Assembly: GCA_041879295.1 (NCBI GenBank)
Contig: CP047152.1
Coordinates: 1,245,501-1,309,500, forward strand
DNA: 64,000 bases
Direction of reading: 5' to 3'
Origin: Pseudomonas putida
GTDB lineage: Bacteria > Pseudomonadota > Gammaproteobacteria > Pseudomonadales > Pseudomonadaceae
Positions 10,412 through 19,137 of this stretch are shown here, piece by piece. The position numbers were made by a program, and so were the translations under genes. Positions within the stretch are counted from its first letter, which is position 1; each line of letters begins with the position of its first letter. Below the pieces are notes generated by a model. The model saw only the letters and a program-made list of their open reading frames with translations, made no database searches and was not told the origin of the DNA.

Positions 10412-11328
10412 GCGTGGTGGTAAGCCGGTTCTACAAGGAATTCGAGAAGCGCCTTCTGTGCATGCAGGCGGTTTTCAGCCTCGTCCCAGGCGACCGAACG
10501 TGGGTCGTCGAGCAGGTCCTGGCTGATTTCCTCGCCACGGTGGGCGGGCAGGCAGTGCATGAAGAGGACATCGGGTGCAGCCAGGTCGAGCAGTTCGCGG
10601 GTGACCTGGTAAGGTGCGAAATGCGCCAGGCGCCGTGCAGTTTCCTCCTCCTGACCCATGGAAGTCCAGACATCGGTGACCACCAGGTGAGCATCACGCA
10701 CAGCTTCCTTGGCATCCCGGATGATCTGCACGCGGTCGCCGCCCAGTGCCATGAAACGTTGATCCGGCTCATAGCCTTCGGGGCAGGCGATGCGCAGCTG
10801 GAAATCGAACTGCGTGGCGGCTTCGATATAGGAGTTGCACATGTTGAAGCCATCGCCGATCCAGGTCACGGTCTTGCCCTGAATCGAGCCGCGGTGTTCA
10901 ACAAAGGTCTGCATGTCGGCCAGCAGTTGGCACGGGTGCGATTCGTCGGACAGGCCGTTGATCACTGGCACGCGCGACTTGGCGGCGAACTCGGTCAGGG
11001 TGCTGTGGGCGTGGGTGCGGATCATCACCACATCAACCATGCTCGACAGCACGATGGCGCTGTCACCAATCGGCTCGCCGCGGCCCAGTTGGGTGTCGCG
11101 AGGCGACAGGAAGATGGCCTGGCCGCCGAGCTGGATCATGCCGGCCTCGAAGGACACTCGGGTACGGGTCGAGGACTTCTCGAAGATCATGCCCAGTACA
11201 CGGTTCTTCAGGGGTTCGAACAGCACGCCTCGCTTACGCAGGTCCTTCAGCTCGATGCCGCGGCGGATCACCCCGAGCAATTCGTCGGTGGTGAAGTCCA
11301 GCAGGGAGAGAAAGTGCCTAGCGCTCAT
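10408..11328 (-). CDS. argF: Anabolic ornithine carbamoyltransferase
   Basis: Catalyses carbamoyl phosphate plus ornithine to citrulline in arginine biosynthesis. The carbamoyl-phosphate motif [10 protein letters not shown] lies near residue 50, and the ornithine/carbamoyl motif [12 protein letters not shown] is near the C-terminus. At 306 residues it matches the anabolic Pseudomonas enzyme rather than the longer catabolic ArcB. It is preceded by a probable promoter overlapped by two ArgR half-sites 21 bases apart, and is followed by an ABC ATPase gene that overlaps it by four bases. Confidence 0.95.
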   Translation of the reverse strand: MSARHFLSLLDFTTDELLGVIRRGIELKDLRKRGVLFEPLKNRVLGMIFEKSSTRTRVSFEAGMIQLGGQAIFLSPRDTQLGRGEPIGDSAIVLSSMVDVVMIRTHAHSTLTEFAAKSRVPVINGLSDESHPCQLLADMQTFVEHRGSIQGKTVTWIGDGFNMCNSYIEAATQFDFQLRIACPEGYEPDQRFMALGGDRVQIIRDAKEAVRDAHLVVTDVWTSMGQEEETARRLAHFAPYQVTRELLDLAAPDVLFMHCLPAHRGEEISQDLLDDPRSVAWDEAENRLHAQKALLEFLVEPAYHHA

Positions 11329-11700
11329 GATTGACTACCTTATCTGCAACGGTATGCAGGTCGACCGTATGGTTTTTTTGACAACGGGAATGACCTGCGG
11401 CGTAAGCCGCACGGGGCGGACGAAATAGGGAAAGGCGCAATACTATAAGTAAATGTCGCCTGAAGCCAAGGGGGGAAAAGCGGCCTGATCGCAAAGGGTG
11501 TCGCAAACGGTGTCTTTGCCCGTTGGCCGTGCTGTTCTTTATTTGCTACACAAGGTTGTACACGGCTTGCTGGCAATTTGGCAAATGGCTGTCGTAAATC
11601 GTGCGCCTGATGTCGGTGGATTCACGCGGCGAAGCGCACTGGCCGCGGGGAGGGGCCGGGCGCATAGTCACTGTTCGACAACAACAAGGCAGAGGCGGCC
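11329..11700. other. argF-molybdoenzyme divergent intergenic region
   Basis: About 370 bases. The argF side holds the promoter/ArgR sites. Another lone TGTCGC is at 11499-11504 without the matching AA. On the molybdoenzyme side the start is preceded by GCAGAGGCGGCC, which contains the ribosome-binding site, but I could not pick a convincing promoter. No small gene is visible. Confidence 0.5.
11433..11469 (-). promoter_or_regulatory. argF promoter overlapped by tandem ArgR half-sites
   Basis: On the minus strand, TTGGCT (11464-11469) and TATAGT (11442-11447) are 16 bases apart and fit a sigma-70 promoter for argF. On the plus strand, TGTCGC-N8-AA (11454-11469) fits the Pseudomonas ArgR half-site TGTCGC-N8-AA-N5. 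A weaker copy, AGGCGC-N8-AA (11433-11448), lies exactly 21 bases away in the same orientation. Overlap with both promoter boxes suggests repression by ArgR with arginine. Confidence 0.65.
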
Positions 11701-13809
11701 ATGACCAAGACCCTGCACCACCGTGCCTGTCATCTGTGCGAAGCGATCTGCGGGCTCAACATCGAAGTCAGCCATGAGCAGGACGGGCGGGCCCTGATCA
11801 GCTCGATCAAGGGCGACCCACTGGACCCGTTCAGCCGTGGCCATGTCTGCCCCAAGGCCGTGGCGTTGCAGGACATTCAGAACGACCCGGATCGCCTGCG
11901 CCAGCCACACAGGCGAGTAGGCGACCATTGGCAAGCCATTGGCTGGGATGAGGCCTTTGCACTGGCGGCCGAAAAATTGTGGGCGGTCCAGCAGGCCCAT
12001 GGGCGCAATGCCGTGGCGGTCTACCAAGGCAACCCGAGTGTGCACAATTACGGCTTGATGACCCATAGCAACTACTTTCTGGGCCTGCTCAAGACCCGTA
12101 ACCGTTTCTCTGCCACTTCAGTGGATCAGTTGCCCCAACACCTGGTCAGCCATCTGATGTACGGGCATGGGCTGCTGCTGCCGATTCCGGACATCGACCA
12201 CACGGGATTCATGCTGATTCTTGGCGGCAACCCACTGGCCTCCAATGGCAGCATCATGACCGTTCCGGATGTGGAGAAGCGCCTGAAGGCCCTTCGGGCG
12301 CGTGGTGGGCGCCTGGTGGTGGTTGACCCGCGACGTAGCGAAACGGCGGCAATGGCTGACAGGCATTTGTTCATACGCCCCGGTGGTGATGCAGCCCTGT
12401 TGTGCGGCTTGCTCAACACATTGTTCGAAGAAGGCCTGGCACGGGGCTCGCACTTGCCGGTCAACGGCCTGCAGCAGGTGCGTGAGGCCATTGCGCCGTT
12501 CAGTGCCGAGGCCGTGAGTGCCCAGTGTGGTATCGCTGCAGCGGACATTCGCCAGCTGGCACGCGACTTCGCCGCTGCCGGGCAGGCCGTGTGTTACGGC
12601 CGCATGGGCGTCTCGACCCAAGCATTTGGTACCCTTTGCCACTGGCTGGTGCAACTTGTGAACCTGGTGACCGGCAACCTCGACCGCACAGGCGGCGCGT
12701 TGTGCACGGAGCCTGCCGTCGACCTGGTGGCGACCACCTCGGGCGGCCATTTCAACGTCTGGCAGAGCCGTGTGTCGGGTTTGCCCGAGTACGGCGGCGA
12801 GCTGCCGGTGGCTGCCCTGGCCGAGGAAATGCAAACACCGGGCGAAGGGCAGGTGCGCGCCCTGGTGACAGTTGCCGGCAACCCTGTGTTGTCCACGCCT
12901 AACGGTCGCCAGCTGGATGCAGCGCTGGAGGGTTTGGACTTCATGCTCAGCATCGATCTCTACATCAACGAAACCACCCGCCATGCCGACCTGATCCTGC
13001 CCTCCACCTCAGCGCTGGAAAATGACCATTACGACAGCACCTTCAACCTGCTGGCAGTGCGCAACGTCACGCGCTTCAACCGGGCGATCCTGGCCAAGCC
13101 GGAGGGCGCACTGCATGACTGGGAAATCTTCGTCGGCCTGGCCCAGGCGTTTGCCAAGCGTGCCGAGTTGGAGTTGAAACCGACCTGGTCGCCTGCGCAG
13201 ATGATTGATCAAGCCCTGCGCAAAGGGCGCTATGGTGAAGCAACGCCTTGGCAGCTCTCCTTGGCAACACTGGACGATCACCCGCATGGGCTTGACCTGG
13301 GGCCTTTACGCAGCAACCTCGCAGGGCGGCTGACGACTGCCAGCAAGGCTGTCGAAGCAGCCCCTCAGGTTTTGCTCGACGACCTGCAGCGCCTGGCGCA
13401 AATGACGCCACCAGTGCCGGGCGAACTGCTGCTGATTGGGCGTCGCCATGTGCGCAGCAACAACTCGTGGATGCACAACTTCCATCGCCTGGTAAAAGGC
13501 AAGCCACGGCATCAGCTGTTGATGCACCCGCAAGACTTGCAGCAGCGGCAACTGCAGGATGGCCAGCGCGTGCGCATCCGTTCGCGTACTGGCTCACTGG
13601 AGGTCGAGGTGCAGGCCTGCGAAGACATGATGCCCGGTGTGGTCAGCTTGCCCCACGGCTTTGGTCATGGTCGTCAGGGCGTGCACCTGCAGATCGCCCA
13701 GGCGCAACCCGGCGTGAGCGCCAATGACCTGACTGACGAACGCTTTCGGGACCAGGTTTCCGGAAACGCTGCGCTCAATGGCGTACCCGTGCAGGTCGAG
13801 GCCGCTTGA
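11701..13809 (+). CDS. Molybdopterin-dependent oxidoreductase (DMSO reductase superfamily)
   Basis: A 702-residue cytoplasmic-type molybdoenzyme. The N-terminus has Cys-x2-Cys-x3-Cys (CHLCEAIC) and a fourth Cys in GHVCPK, a 4Fe-4S cluster site. Molybdopterin-binding regions follow (GGNPLASNGS, VVVDPRRSETA), and a C-terminal dinucleotide-binding domain includes LLIGRRHVRSNNSWMHN. There is no Tat signal, so it is probably cytoplasmic. It stands alone with no electron-transfer partner or maturation gene beside it. Formate dehydrogenase-like, nitrate reductase-like and other substrates are all possible, and I cannot choose between them. Confidence 0.85.
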   Translation: MTKTLHHRACHLCEAICGLNIEVSHEQDGRALISSIKGDPLDPFSRGHVCPKAVALQDIQNDPDRLRQPHRRVGDHWQAIGWDEAFALAAEKLWAVQQAHGRNAVAVYQGNPSVHNYGLMTHSNYFLGLLKTRNRFSATSVDQLPQHLVSHLMYGHGLLLPIPDIDHTGFMLILGGNPLASNGSIMTVPDVEKRLKALRARGGRLVVVDPRRSETAAMADRHLFIRPGGDAALLCGLLNTLFEEGLARGSHLPVNGLQQVREAIAPFSAEAVSAQCGIAAADIRQLARDFAAAGQAVCYGRMGVSTQAFGTLCHWLVQLVNLVTGNLDRTGGALCTEPAVDLVATTSGGHFNVWQSRVSGLPEYGGELPVAALAEEMQTPGEGQVRALVTVAGNPVLSTPNGRQLDAALEGLDFMLSIDLYINETTRHADLILPSTSALENDHYDSTFNLLAVRNVTRFNRAILAKPEGALHDWEIFVGLAQAFAKRAELELKPTWSPAQMIDQALRKGRYGEATPWQLSLATLDDHPHGLDLGPLRSNLAGRLTTASKAVEAAPQVLLDDLQRLAQMTPPVPGELLLIGRRHVRSNNSWMHNFHRLVKGKPRHQLLMHPQDLQQRQLQDGQRVRIRSRTGSLEVEVQACEDMMPGVVSLPHGFGHGRQGVHLQIAQAQPGVSANDLTDERFRDQVSGNAALNGVPVQVEAA

Positions 13810-13900
13810 GGAACGGCAAGGCCGAGCACGGCGCTCGGCTTTCCGATACAATGCGACACCGTGCCGACGACTGTGTCGGATAGTTCAGCCGAGGTGCTAC

Positions 13901-14236
13901 ATGGATATCATCGAAACGATCAAAGAGCAGATTGCCAACAACACCATTCTGCTTTACATGAAAGGCTCGCCGAATGCCCCGCAATGCGGCTTCTCTGCGC
14001 GTGCATCGCAGGCCGTGATGGGTTGTGGCGAAAAGTTCGCCTACGTCGACATCCTGCAGAACCCGGAAATTCGCGCCAACCTGCCAAAATACGCCAACTG
14101 GCCGACCTTCCCGCAGTTGTGGGTAGCCGGTGAGCTGGTTGGCGGCAGCGACATCATGCTGGAAATGTTCGAGAACGGTGAGCTGCAAACCCTGATCAAG
14201 GAAGCGGCTGCCAAGGCCAAGGCTTCTGAAGCCTGA
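13901..14236 (+). CDS. grxD: Monothiol glutaredoxin, Grx4 type
   Basis: A 111-residue monothiol glutaredoxin with the CGFS active site (Cys29), used to bind and pass on 2Fe-2S clusters with glutathione and to work with BolA-type proteins. The start at 13901 is preceded by GAGGTG and gives the conserved MDIIETIKEQI opening; upstream in-frame codons lack a site. It is followed by a strong terminator shared with the convergent bacterioferritin gene. The neighbourhood (bacterioferritin, Bfd, peroxiredoxin) is iron and redox themed. Confidence 0.96.
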   Translation: MDIIETIKEQIANNTILLYMKGSPNAPQCGFSARASQAVMGCGEKFAYVDILQNPEIRANLPKYANWPTFPQLWVAGELVGGSDIMLEMFENGELQTLIKEAAAKAKASEA

Positions 14237-14251
14237 TCTACCGGCAAGCAT

Positions 14252-14280
14252 AAAAAAACCCGCTGATCGCGGGTTTTTTT
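14252..14280. terminator. Bidirectional terminator between grxD and bfr
   Basis: Hairpin AACCCGC-tgatc-GCGGGTT flanked by an A run on the left and a T run on the right, so it can end both the plus-strand grxD transcript and the minus-strand bacterioferritin transcript. Confidence 0.9.
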
Positions 14281-14293
14281 ATGGGGCGAGTAG

Positions 14294-14767
14294 TTACTCT
14301 TCGCCCATCTGCGACTGCAGGTAGTTCTCGATACCGATCTTGTCGATCAGCCCCAGTTGGGTTTCCAGCCAGTCGATGTGTTCTTCCTCGGACTCGAGGA
14401 TATCTTCTAGCACGTCACGCGAGCCGAAGTCGCCAGCAGTTTCACAATGGGCGATGGCTGCCTTCAGGTCGACCAGGCCTTGCTGTTCAATCTTCAGGTC
14501 ACACTCGAGCATCTCCTTGGTGTGCTCGCCGATCAGCAGTTTGCCCAGGTCCTGAACGTTAGGAATACCTTCGAGGAACAAAATACGCTTGATCAGTTTG
14601 TCAGCGTGCTTCATTTCATCGATGGATTCTTTGTACTCGTGCTTGCCGAGTTTGTTCAGCCCCCAATCTTCGTACATGCGTGCGTGCAGGAAGTACTGGT
14701 TGATCGCGACCAGCTCGTTTCCGAGGATCTTGTTGAGATGCTGGATGACGCTTACGTCGCCTTTCAT
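14294..14767 (-). CDS. bfr: Bacterioferritin (haem-binding)
   Basis: A 157-residue, 24-mer-forming iron store. The ferroxidase ligands Glu18, Glu51, His54, Glu94, Glu127 and His130 are all present. Met52, which binds the inter-subunit haem, is also present, so this is the BfrB-like haem type. The ATG at 14767 is chosen because it gives the canonical [19 protein letters not shown]; an upstream start would add ten non-family residues. Its release partner Bfd is encoded about 200 bases upstream on the same strand, with a terminator between the two genes. Confidence 0.96.
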   Translation of the reverse strand: MKGDVSVIQHLNKILGNELVAINQYFLHARMYEDWGLNKLGKHEYKESIDEMKHADKLIKRILFLEGIPNVQDLGKLLIGEHTKEMLECDLKIEQQGLVDLKAAIAHCETAGDFGSRDVLEDILESEEEHIDWLETQLGLIDKIGIENYLQSQMGEE

Positions 14768-14924
14768 GTCGGGGTTCCTGCCCTGTAGAAGTGTCAATCC
14801 AGTGAAGTTTGAGCCCGATACTTAGGTGTGTCAAACCTAAGTTCTTGAATAATAAGTGAAAATTAATAGGAATAAGAATGTTTGTGAACCGCGTTGTAGC
14901 GCTAACTTGTTGAATTTCAGGCAT

Positions 14925-14950
14925 AAAAAAACCGGACGCCAGGTCCGGTT
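14925..14950 (-). terminator. Terminator after bfd
   Basis: Stem AACCGGAC-gcca-GGTCCGGTT. Read on the minus strand, it is followed by a run of T residues. It separates bfd from bfr, so the two genes are probably transcribed separately. Confidence 0.88.
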
Positions 14951-14965
14951 CTTGAAATTCTGGGT

Positions 14966-15184
14966 TCAGGCAGCGGTAAATTCGACGGGGTAGGGCAGGG
15001 CTGCCTGGCTGACCTGAAGTTCGGTCAGGGTCTCGCGGACCACCTGCTTGGCCACGCAGGCGCATTTGCCGCACTGGCTGGCGACATTGGTCGCGGCTCG
15101 CACTTCTTTGTAACTGCAGCATCCTTCATAGATCGCATCGCGGATCTGTCCGTCGGTAACGCCGACACAAAGACACACATACAT
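14966..15184 (-). CDS. bfd: Bacterioferritin-associated ferredoxin
   Basis: A 72-residue 2Fe-2S protein with the Bfd ligand pattern Cys4, Cys6, Cys38 and Cys41. In Pseudomonas it binds bacterioferritin at the haem and gives electrons that mobilise stored ferric iron when iron is scarce. Extra cysteines 22, 23 and 43 are also visible. A Fur-box-like sequence lies 40 to 60 bases upstream, consistent with iron repression. Confidence 0.95.
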   Translation of the reverse strand: MYVCLCVGVTDGQIRDAIYEGCCSYKEVRAATNVASQCGKCACVAKQVVRETLTELQVSQAALPYPVEFTAA

Positions 15185-15224
15185 AAGGGCTGACCATCGC
15201 TGGTTGGGTCGATGGGTTGGAGCT

Positions 15225-15245
15225 TAATGTTAATGAGAATGCTTG
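15225..15245 (-). promoter_or_regulatory. Putative Fur box upstream of bfd
   Basis: The sequence TAATGTTAATGAGAATGCTTG reads as adjacent NATNAT-like hexamers and includes the AATGAGAAT core common in Pseudomonas Fur boxes. It lies just upstream of bfd, which is an iron-starvation gene in pseudomonads. Motif match only. Confidence 0.6.
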
Positions 15246-15408
15246 TCAAAGATCTTTCTGAGAGGGGTGTGCTTGAGCGACCGGCGGTCGCTTTGTCGAC
15301 GGAGTCGGCCTGTCATGAGAAGCCGTGTATGATGGTCGGCCTTTGTTGGATGTCGGGCAAGCCCGTCTGGCCCGGCAAACGGTTTTTCACCCTCATCAGG
15401 AGATTACA

Positions 15409-16011
15409 ATGAGCGTACTCGTTGGTAAGAAAGCCCCCGATTTCACCGTTCCGGCCGTGCTGGGCAATGGCGAGATCGTCGATAGCTTCAACCTGGCCTC
15501 GGCCATCAAGGGCAAGTACGGCCTGGTGTTCTTCTACCCGCTGGACTTCACCTTCGTCTGCCCGTCCGAGCTGATCGCCCTGGACAACCGCATCCCTGAC
15601 TTCCAGGCGCGTAACGTGGAAGTGATCGGCGTGTCGATCGACTCGCACTTCACCCACAACGCCTGGCGTAATACCCCGGTCAACAACGGCGGTATCGGTC
15701 AGGTGAAGTACACCCTGGCTGCCGACATGACCCACGAAATCTGCAAAGCCTACGACGTCGAGTCCGAAGGCGGCGTGGCCTTCCGTGGCGCCTTCCTGAT
15801 CGATACCAATGGTGTTGTCCGTTCGCAGATCGTCAACGACCTGCCACTGGGCCGTAACATGGACGAGCTGCTGCGTCTGGTCGACGCTCTGCAGTTCCAC
15901 GAAGAGCACGGCGAAGTCTGCCCTGCCAACTGGAAAAAAGGCGACAAGGGCATGAACGCTTCGCCTGAAGGCGTTGCTGCCTACCTGAGCGAGAACGCTG
16001 GCAAGCTGTAA
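15409..16011 (+). CDS. 2-Cys peroxiredoxin (AhpC/Prx1 type)
   Basis: A 200-residue thiol peroxidase that reduces hydrogen peroxide and organic peroxides. The peroxidatic Cys51 sits in PLDFTFVCPSE, and the resolving Cys171 is in EVCPANW, giving a typical 2-Cys enzyme. The start at 15409 has AGGAG seven bases upstream. It is a single gene followed by a strong terminator. It is divergent from bfd, so the 220-base gap contains promoters for both. No AhpF-type reductase is adjacent, so thioredoxin is the likely reductant. Confidence 0.95.
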   Translation: MSVLVGKKAPDFTVPAVLGNGEIVDSFNLASAIKGKYGLVFFYPLDFTFVCPSELIALDNRIPDFQARNVEVIGVSIDSHFTHNAWRNTPVNNGGIGQVKYTLAADMTHEICKAYDVESEGGVAFRGAFLIDTNGVVRSQIVNDLPLGRNMDELLRLVDALQFHEEHGEVCPANWKKGDKGMNASPEGVAAYLSENAGKL

Positions 16012-16023
16012 TTGCTGCGTGCA

Positions 16024-16055
16024 TAAAAAACCGGCCTTCGTGGCCGGTTTTTTTT
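16024..16055 (+). terminator. Terminator after peroxiredoxin gene
   Basis: Stem AACCGGCC-ttcgt-GGCCGGTT followed by a long T run, 13 bases after the stop codon. Confidence 0.9.
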
Positions 16056-16073
16056 GCCTTCCTGTGCCGGCCT

Positions 16074-16156
16074 CTTCGCGGGAGCGCCCGCCCCCACAGA
16101 TTCTCTGCATGCCTGAAGGCAAAGGTTAACCTGTGGGAGCGGGCGTGCCCGCGAAT
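16074..16156. repeat. Paired inverted REP-like elements
   Basis: Two copies in opposite orientation: TCGCGGGAGCGCCCGCCCCCACAG (16076-16099) and CTGTGGGAGCGGGCGTGCCCGCGA (16131-16154). This is the common P. putida-type REP palindrome, arranged as a bicopy unit between convergent peroxiredoxin and rnt genes, the usual location. Confidence 0.85.
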
Positions 16157-16168
16157 GCTTTTGGCAGA

Positions 16169-16843
16169 TCAGTCGTTGAAATCGCGCCAGCCGCCCATTT
16201 CTTTCCAGCGGTTGACGATGCCGCAGAACAGCTCAGCCGTTTTCTCGGTGTCGTAACGTGCCGAGTGCGCCTCACGCCCGTCGAAGTCGATGTCGGCGCT
16301 CTGACAGGCCCGCGCCAGCACGGTCTGGCCATACGCCAGGCCCGCCAGGGTGGCGGTGTCGAAGCTGGAGAACGGGTGGAACGGGTTGCGCTTCAGGTCA
16401 TTGCGCGCCACTGCTGCATTGAGGAAACCCAGGTCGAAGCTGCTGTTGTGGCCGACCAGAATCGCCCGCTTGCAGCCGTTGGCCTTGAGGGCCTTGCGCA
16501 CGCCGCGGAATATGTCGGTCATCGCGCTTTCCTCGCTGACTGCCATGCGTAGCGGATGGTCCAGCTTGATCCCGGTGAACTCAAGCGCGGCCGGCTCGAT
16601 GTTGGCGCCCTCGAACGGCTCTACTCGGTGGAAGTAGGTATGCTCGGGGAACAGGAAACCTTTCTCGTCCATGCCGATGGTGACGGCGGCAATTTCCAGC
16701 AATGCATCGGTAGCGCTGTTGAAACCACCGGTTTCAACATCCACCACGACCGGCAGATAGCCGCGGAAGCGCTCGGCCATCGGGTGGCGAGGACCGCTGC
16801 TGCCTTGGGTGTCCAGGTCGTCTTCGTAAAGGTCTTCGCTCAC
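16169..16843 (-). CDS. rnt: Ribonuclease T
   Basis: A 224-residue DEDD exonuclease that trims the 3' ends of tRNA and other stable RNAs. The first acidic motif is [11 protein letters not shown], and later ones include the [15 protein letters not shown] segment and the C-terminal [14 protein letters not shown]. The start is GTG at 16843: GGAG lies eight or nine bases upstream and the product begins VSEDLYEDD, as in relatives. The GTG overlaps the pyrC stop (GTGA), so it is translationally coupled to pyrC. Confidence 0.95.
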   Translation of the reverse strand: MSEDLYEDDLDTQGSSGPRHPMAERFRGYLPVVVDVETGGFNSATDALLEIAAVTIGMDEKGFLFPEHTYFHRVEPFEGANIEPAALEFTGIKLDHPLRMAVSEESAMTDIFRGVRKALKANGCKRAILVGHNSSFDLGFLNAAVARNDLKRNPFHPFSSFDTATLAGLAYGQTVLARACQSADIDFDGREAHSARYDTEKTAELFCGIVNRWKEMGGWRDFND

Positions 16844-17886
16844 GCGTTTTTCTCCAGCAGGCGCCAGCGCAGTTTTTCGCCAGCGCGCAGCGGGACTACG
16901 GTTTGCTCGCCAAATGGCAGGCTTTCCGGAGCGGTCCATTCTTCGCGGACCAGGGTAATGGTGTCGGTGTTCGCCGGCAGGCCATAGAAGGCCGGGCCGT
17001 GCAGGCTGGCGAAGCCTTCCAGCTTGTCCAGCGCGTTACGCTGTTCGAACGCTTCGGCGTACATCTCGATGGCCGCATAGGCGGTGTAGCAACCCGCGCA
17101 ACCGCAGGCTGCTTCCTTGGCGTGACGGGCATGAGGTGCCGAGTCGGTGCCGAGGAAGAACTTCGGGTTGCCGCTGGTGGCGGCGTCCAGCAAGGCCACC
17201 TGGTGGGTATTGCGCTTGAGGATCGGCAGGCAGTAGAAGTGCGGACGAATGCCGCCAACCAGCATGTGGTTGCGGTTGTACAGCAGGTGCTGGGCGGTGA
17301 TGGTCGCACCCACGTTGGCCGGGGCCTCGGTGACGAACTGCGAGGCGTCGCTGGTGGTGATGTGTTCGAACACCACTTTCAGCGTCGGGAAGCGCTCGAC
17401 CACACGGCGCAAGTGCTCGTCGATGAAGCGCTTCTCGCGGTCGAACACGTCGATCTCGCTGCGGGTCACTTCGCCATGCACCAGCAGCGGCATGCCCACT
17501 TCCGCCAGTGCCTCTATGGCCGGGAAGATGTTGTCGATGCTGGTCACGCCGGAATCGGAGTTGGTGGTGGCGCCGGCCGGGTACAGCTTGGCGGCGTACA
17601 CGAAACCGCTGGCCTTGGCCGCGCGGACGTCCTCGGGGCTGATGTTGTCGGTGAGGTACAGCACCATCAGCGGCTCGAAGCGGCTGCCGGCCGGGCGGGC
17701 AGCCAGAATGCGCTCACGGTAGGCGCCGGCCTCGGTGGCATTGCGCACCGGCGGCACGAGGTTGGGCATGATGATGGCACGGGCGAAGGTACGCGCCACG
17801 TCGCCAACGGTGTGGGGCAGGACGGCACCATCGCGCAGATGGATGTGCCAGTCGTCGGGGCGCAGGAGGGTCAGGCGATCGGACAT
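16840..17886 (-). CDS. pyrC: Dihydroorotase, class II
   Basis: A 348-residue zinc amidohydrolase that interconverts carbamoyl-aspartate and dihydroorotate in pyrimidine synthesis. The metal motif [10 protein letters not shown] is at the N-terminus, and the carboxylated-lysine segment [14 protein letters not shown] is near residue 100. Further metal-site histidines are visible (LLVHGEV, FEHITT). The start at 17886 gives [13 protein letters not shown], matching the family. It overlaps rnt and is divergent from motY, as in other Pseudomonas. Confidence 0.96.
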   Translation of the reverse strand: MSDRLTLLRPDDWHIHLRDGAVLPHTVGDVARTFARAIIMPNLVPPVRNATEAGAYRERILAARPAGSRFEPLMVLYLTDNISPEDVRAAKASGFVYAAKLYPAGATTNSDSGVTSIDNIFPAIEALAEVGMPLLVHGEVTRSEIDVFDREKRFIDEHLRRVVERFPTLKVVFEHITTSDASQFVTEAPANVGATITAQHLLYNRNHMLVGGIRPHFYCLPILKRNTHQVALLDAATSGNPKFFLGTDSAPHARHAKEAACGCAGCYTAYAAIEMYAEAFEQRNALDKLEGFASLHGPAFYGLPANTDTITLVREEWTAPESLPFGEQTVVPLRAGEKLRWRLLEKNA

Positions 17887-17953
17887 TGGGGATTCCAGGC
17901 GGGTCGAACTCAAGCCCCAATCCTACCGGAAAACCCTGGGGCGAGCACGGCTA

Positions 17954-17980
17954 TCAAGTTTTCCGCGCGGCGTCCGATAG
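17954..17980 (+). promoter_or_regulatory. FliA (sigma-28) type promoter for motY
   Basis: TCAAGTTT (17954-17961), 11 bases, then TCCGATAG (17973-17980). This is close to the sigma-28 consensus TAAAGTTT-N11-GCCGATAA and lies about 37 bases before the GTG start of motY. It fits late flagellar-class expression. Confidence 0.75.
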
Positions 17981-18016
17981 CCTGCTGGTAAGCCGTCAGA
18001 AATTGTGGAGCCGCCC

Positions 18017-18970
18017 GTGCGCCAGCGTTACCTAGCCCTGTTGACCCTGTTCGCCAGCCTGCCGGCCGGCGCACTGACTTTCCAGACGCGCATGGAGAAC
18101 ATTGCCTGGCAGGTCGAGGGTGACCAGTTCGAGTGTCGTCTGAGCCAACCGATCGAAGGTTTCGGCAGCGGTACGTTCGTGCGCCGGGCAGGCGAGCAGC
18201 CGGTGTTCCAGCTGCGTTCGGACAGCAACGTACTGGGTGCCGGCACCGCCAGCCTGCTGGCCGCGGCAGCGCCTTGGCAACCTGGGCGTGGCGATATCAA
18301 CCTGGGCCATGTGCGCATGGCCCGCAGCGGTGTGCTGTTCAGCTCCTCCCAAGGGCAGGCCAGCCGGCTGATCAACGGTTTGCTCGACGGGCGTAGCACC
18401 GTCGTGCGCAACTACACCGGTGAGGCGGGCAGGCCGATGGAGGTGCGGGTGCTGCCGGTCAGCTTCGCCAAAGCCTACAATGACTATCAGGTCTGTGCCG
18501 GCAAGCTGTTGCCGATGAACTATGACCAGGTGCGCCAGACTCAAGTGGGCTTCCCTGGGGGCGGTTACGAGCTGGATGCAGCAGCCAAGGCGCGGCTGGA
18601 GGTGATTGTCGACTACCTGAAGGCCGACCCTACGGTTAACCATATCGAGCTCAACGGCCACTCCGACAACAGTGGCAACCGCCTGACCAACCGCGACCTG
18701 TCGCGCCGCCGCGCATTGGCCGTGGCCGATTACTTCAAGGCTCACGGTGTGCCGCAAGAGCAGATTACTGTGCGCTTCCATGGTGAGCGTTATCCGCTGG
18801 CGAAGAACAACAGTGCATCGAACCGGGCGCGTAATCGGCGGGTGAATATCGAGCTGGATCGGGTGGCGGAGGTTGAAAAGGCGGTGGAAAAACCGGTTGA
18901 GCCCGTGTCGCCGGCTGCTCCCGCTCCAGCCGTTCCGGCTGCTCCCGCGTCGGGGGCGAAGGCGCCCTGA
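18017..18970 (+). CDS. motY: Sodium-type flagellar stator protein MotY
   Basis: A 317-residue secreted protein. A signal peptide ([14 protein letters not shown]) precedes a MotY-specific N-terminal domain starting [22 protein letters not shown]-terminal OmpA-like peptidoglycan-binding domain ([25 protein letters not shown]) lies at about residues 190-290, followed by a Pro/Ala-rich tail. In pseudomonads MotY forms the T ring and is needed for stator assembly. The GTG at 18017 is chosen because GGAG lies six bases upstream. Its place between pyrC and argG and the FliA-type promoter both support MotY over a generic OmpA protein. The tail of about 30 Pro/Ala residues looks variable. Confidence 0.88.
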   Translation: MRQRYLALLTLFASLPAGALTFQTRMENIAWQVEGDQFECRLSQPIEGFGSGTFVRRAGEQPVFQLRSDSNVLGAGTASLLAAAAPWQPGRGDINLGHVRMARSGVLFSSSQGQASRLINGLLDGRSTVVRNYTGEAGRPMEVRVLPVSFAKAYNDYQVCAGKLLPMNYDQVRQTQVGFPGGGYELDAAAKARLEVIVDYLKADPTVNHIELNGHSDNSGNRLTNRDLSRRRALAVADYFKAHGVPQEQITVRFHGERYPLAKNNSASNRARNRRVNIELDRVAEVEKAVEKPVEPVSPAAPAPAVPAAPASGAKAP

Positions 18971-19009
18971 GACCGGATGGGGCGCCAACCCTTGCGTCAA
19001 ATTTCCGTG

Positions 19010-19083
19010 TTGATCTGGCAAGTCGCCCTTCCGACAATTTCTGTCGCTTTGTCGTCAGAAGCTGTCGCCCCACTGTAAATTTA
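19010..19083 (+). promoter_or_regulatory. argG promoter and tandem ArgR operator
   Basis: TTGATC (19010-19015) and GACAAT (19033-19038) are 17 bases apart and make a plausible sigma-70 promoter. Immediately downstream are two direct copies of the ArgR half-site form TGTCGC-N8-AA: 19042-19057 (CA instead of AA) and 19063-19078 (exact). They are 21 bases apart, the spacing expected for the two half-sites of a Pseudomonas ArgR operator. Confidence 0.7.
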
Positions 19084-19137
19084 TCCGCAACGCCGGTAGA
19101 ATCGGTCCCTTTCCGTACAACCCCGTGGAGTGATGGC

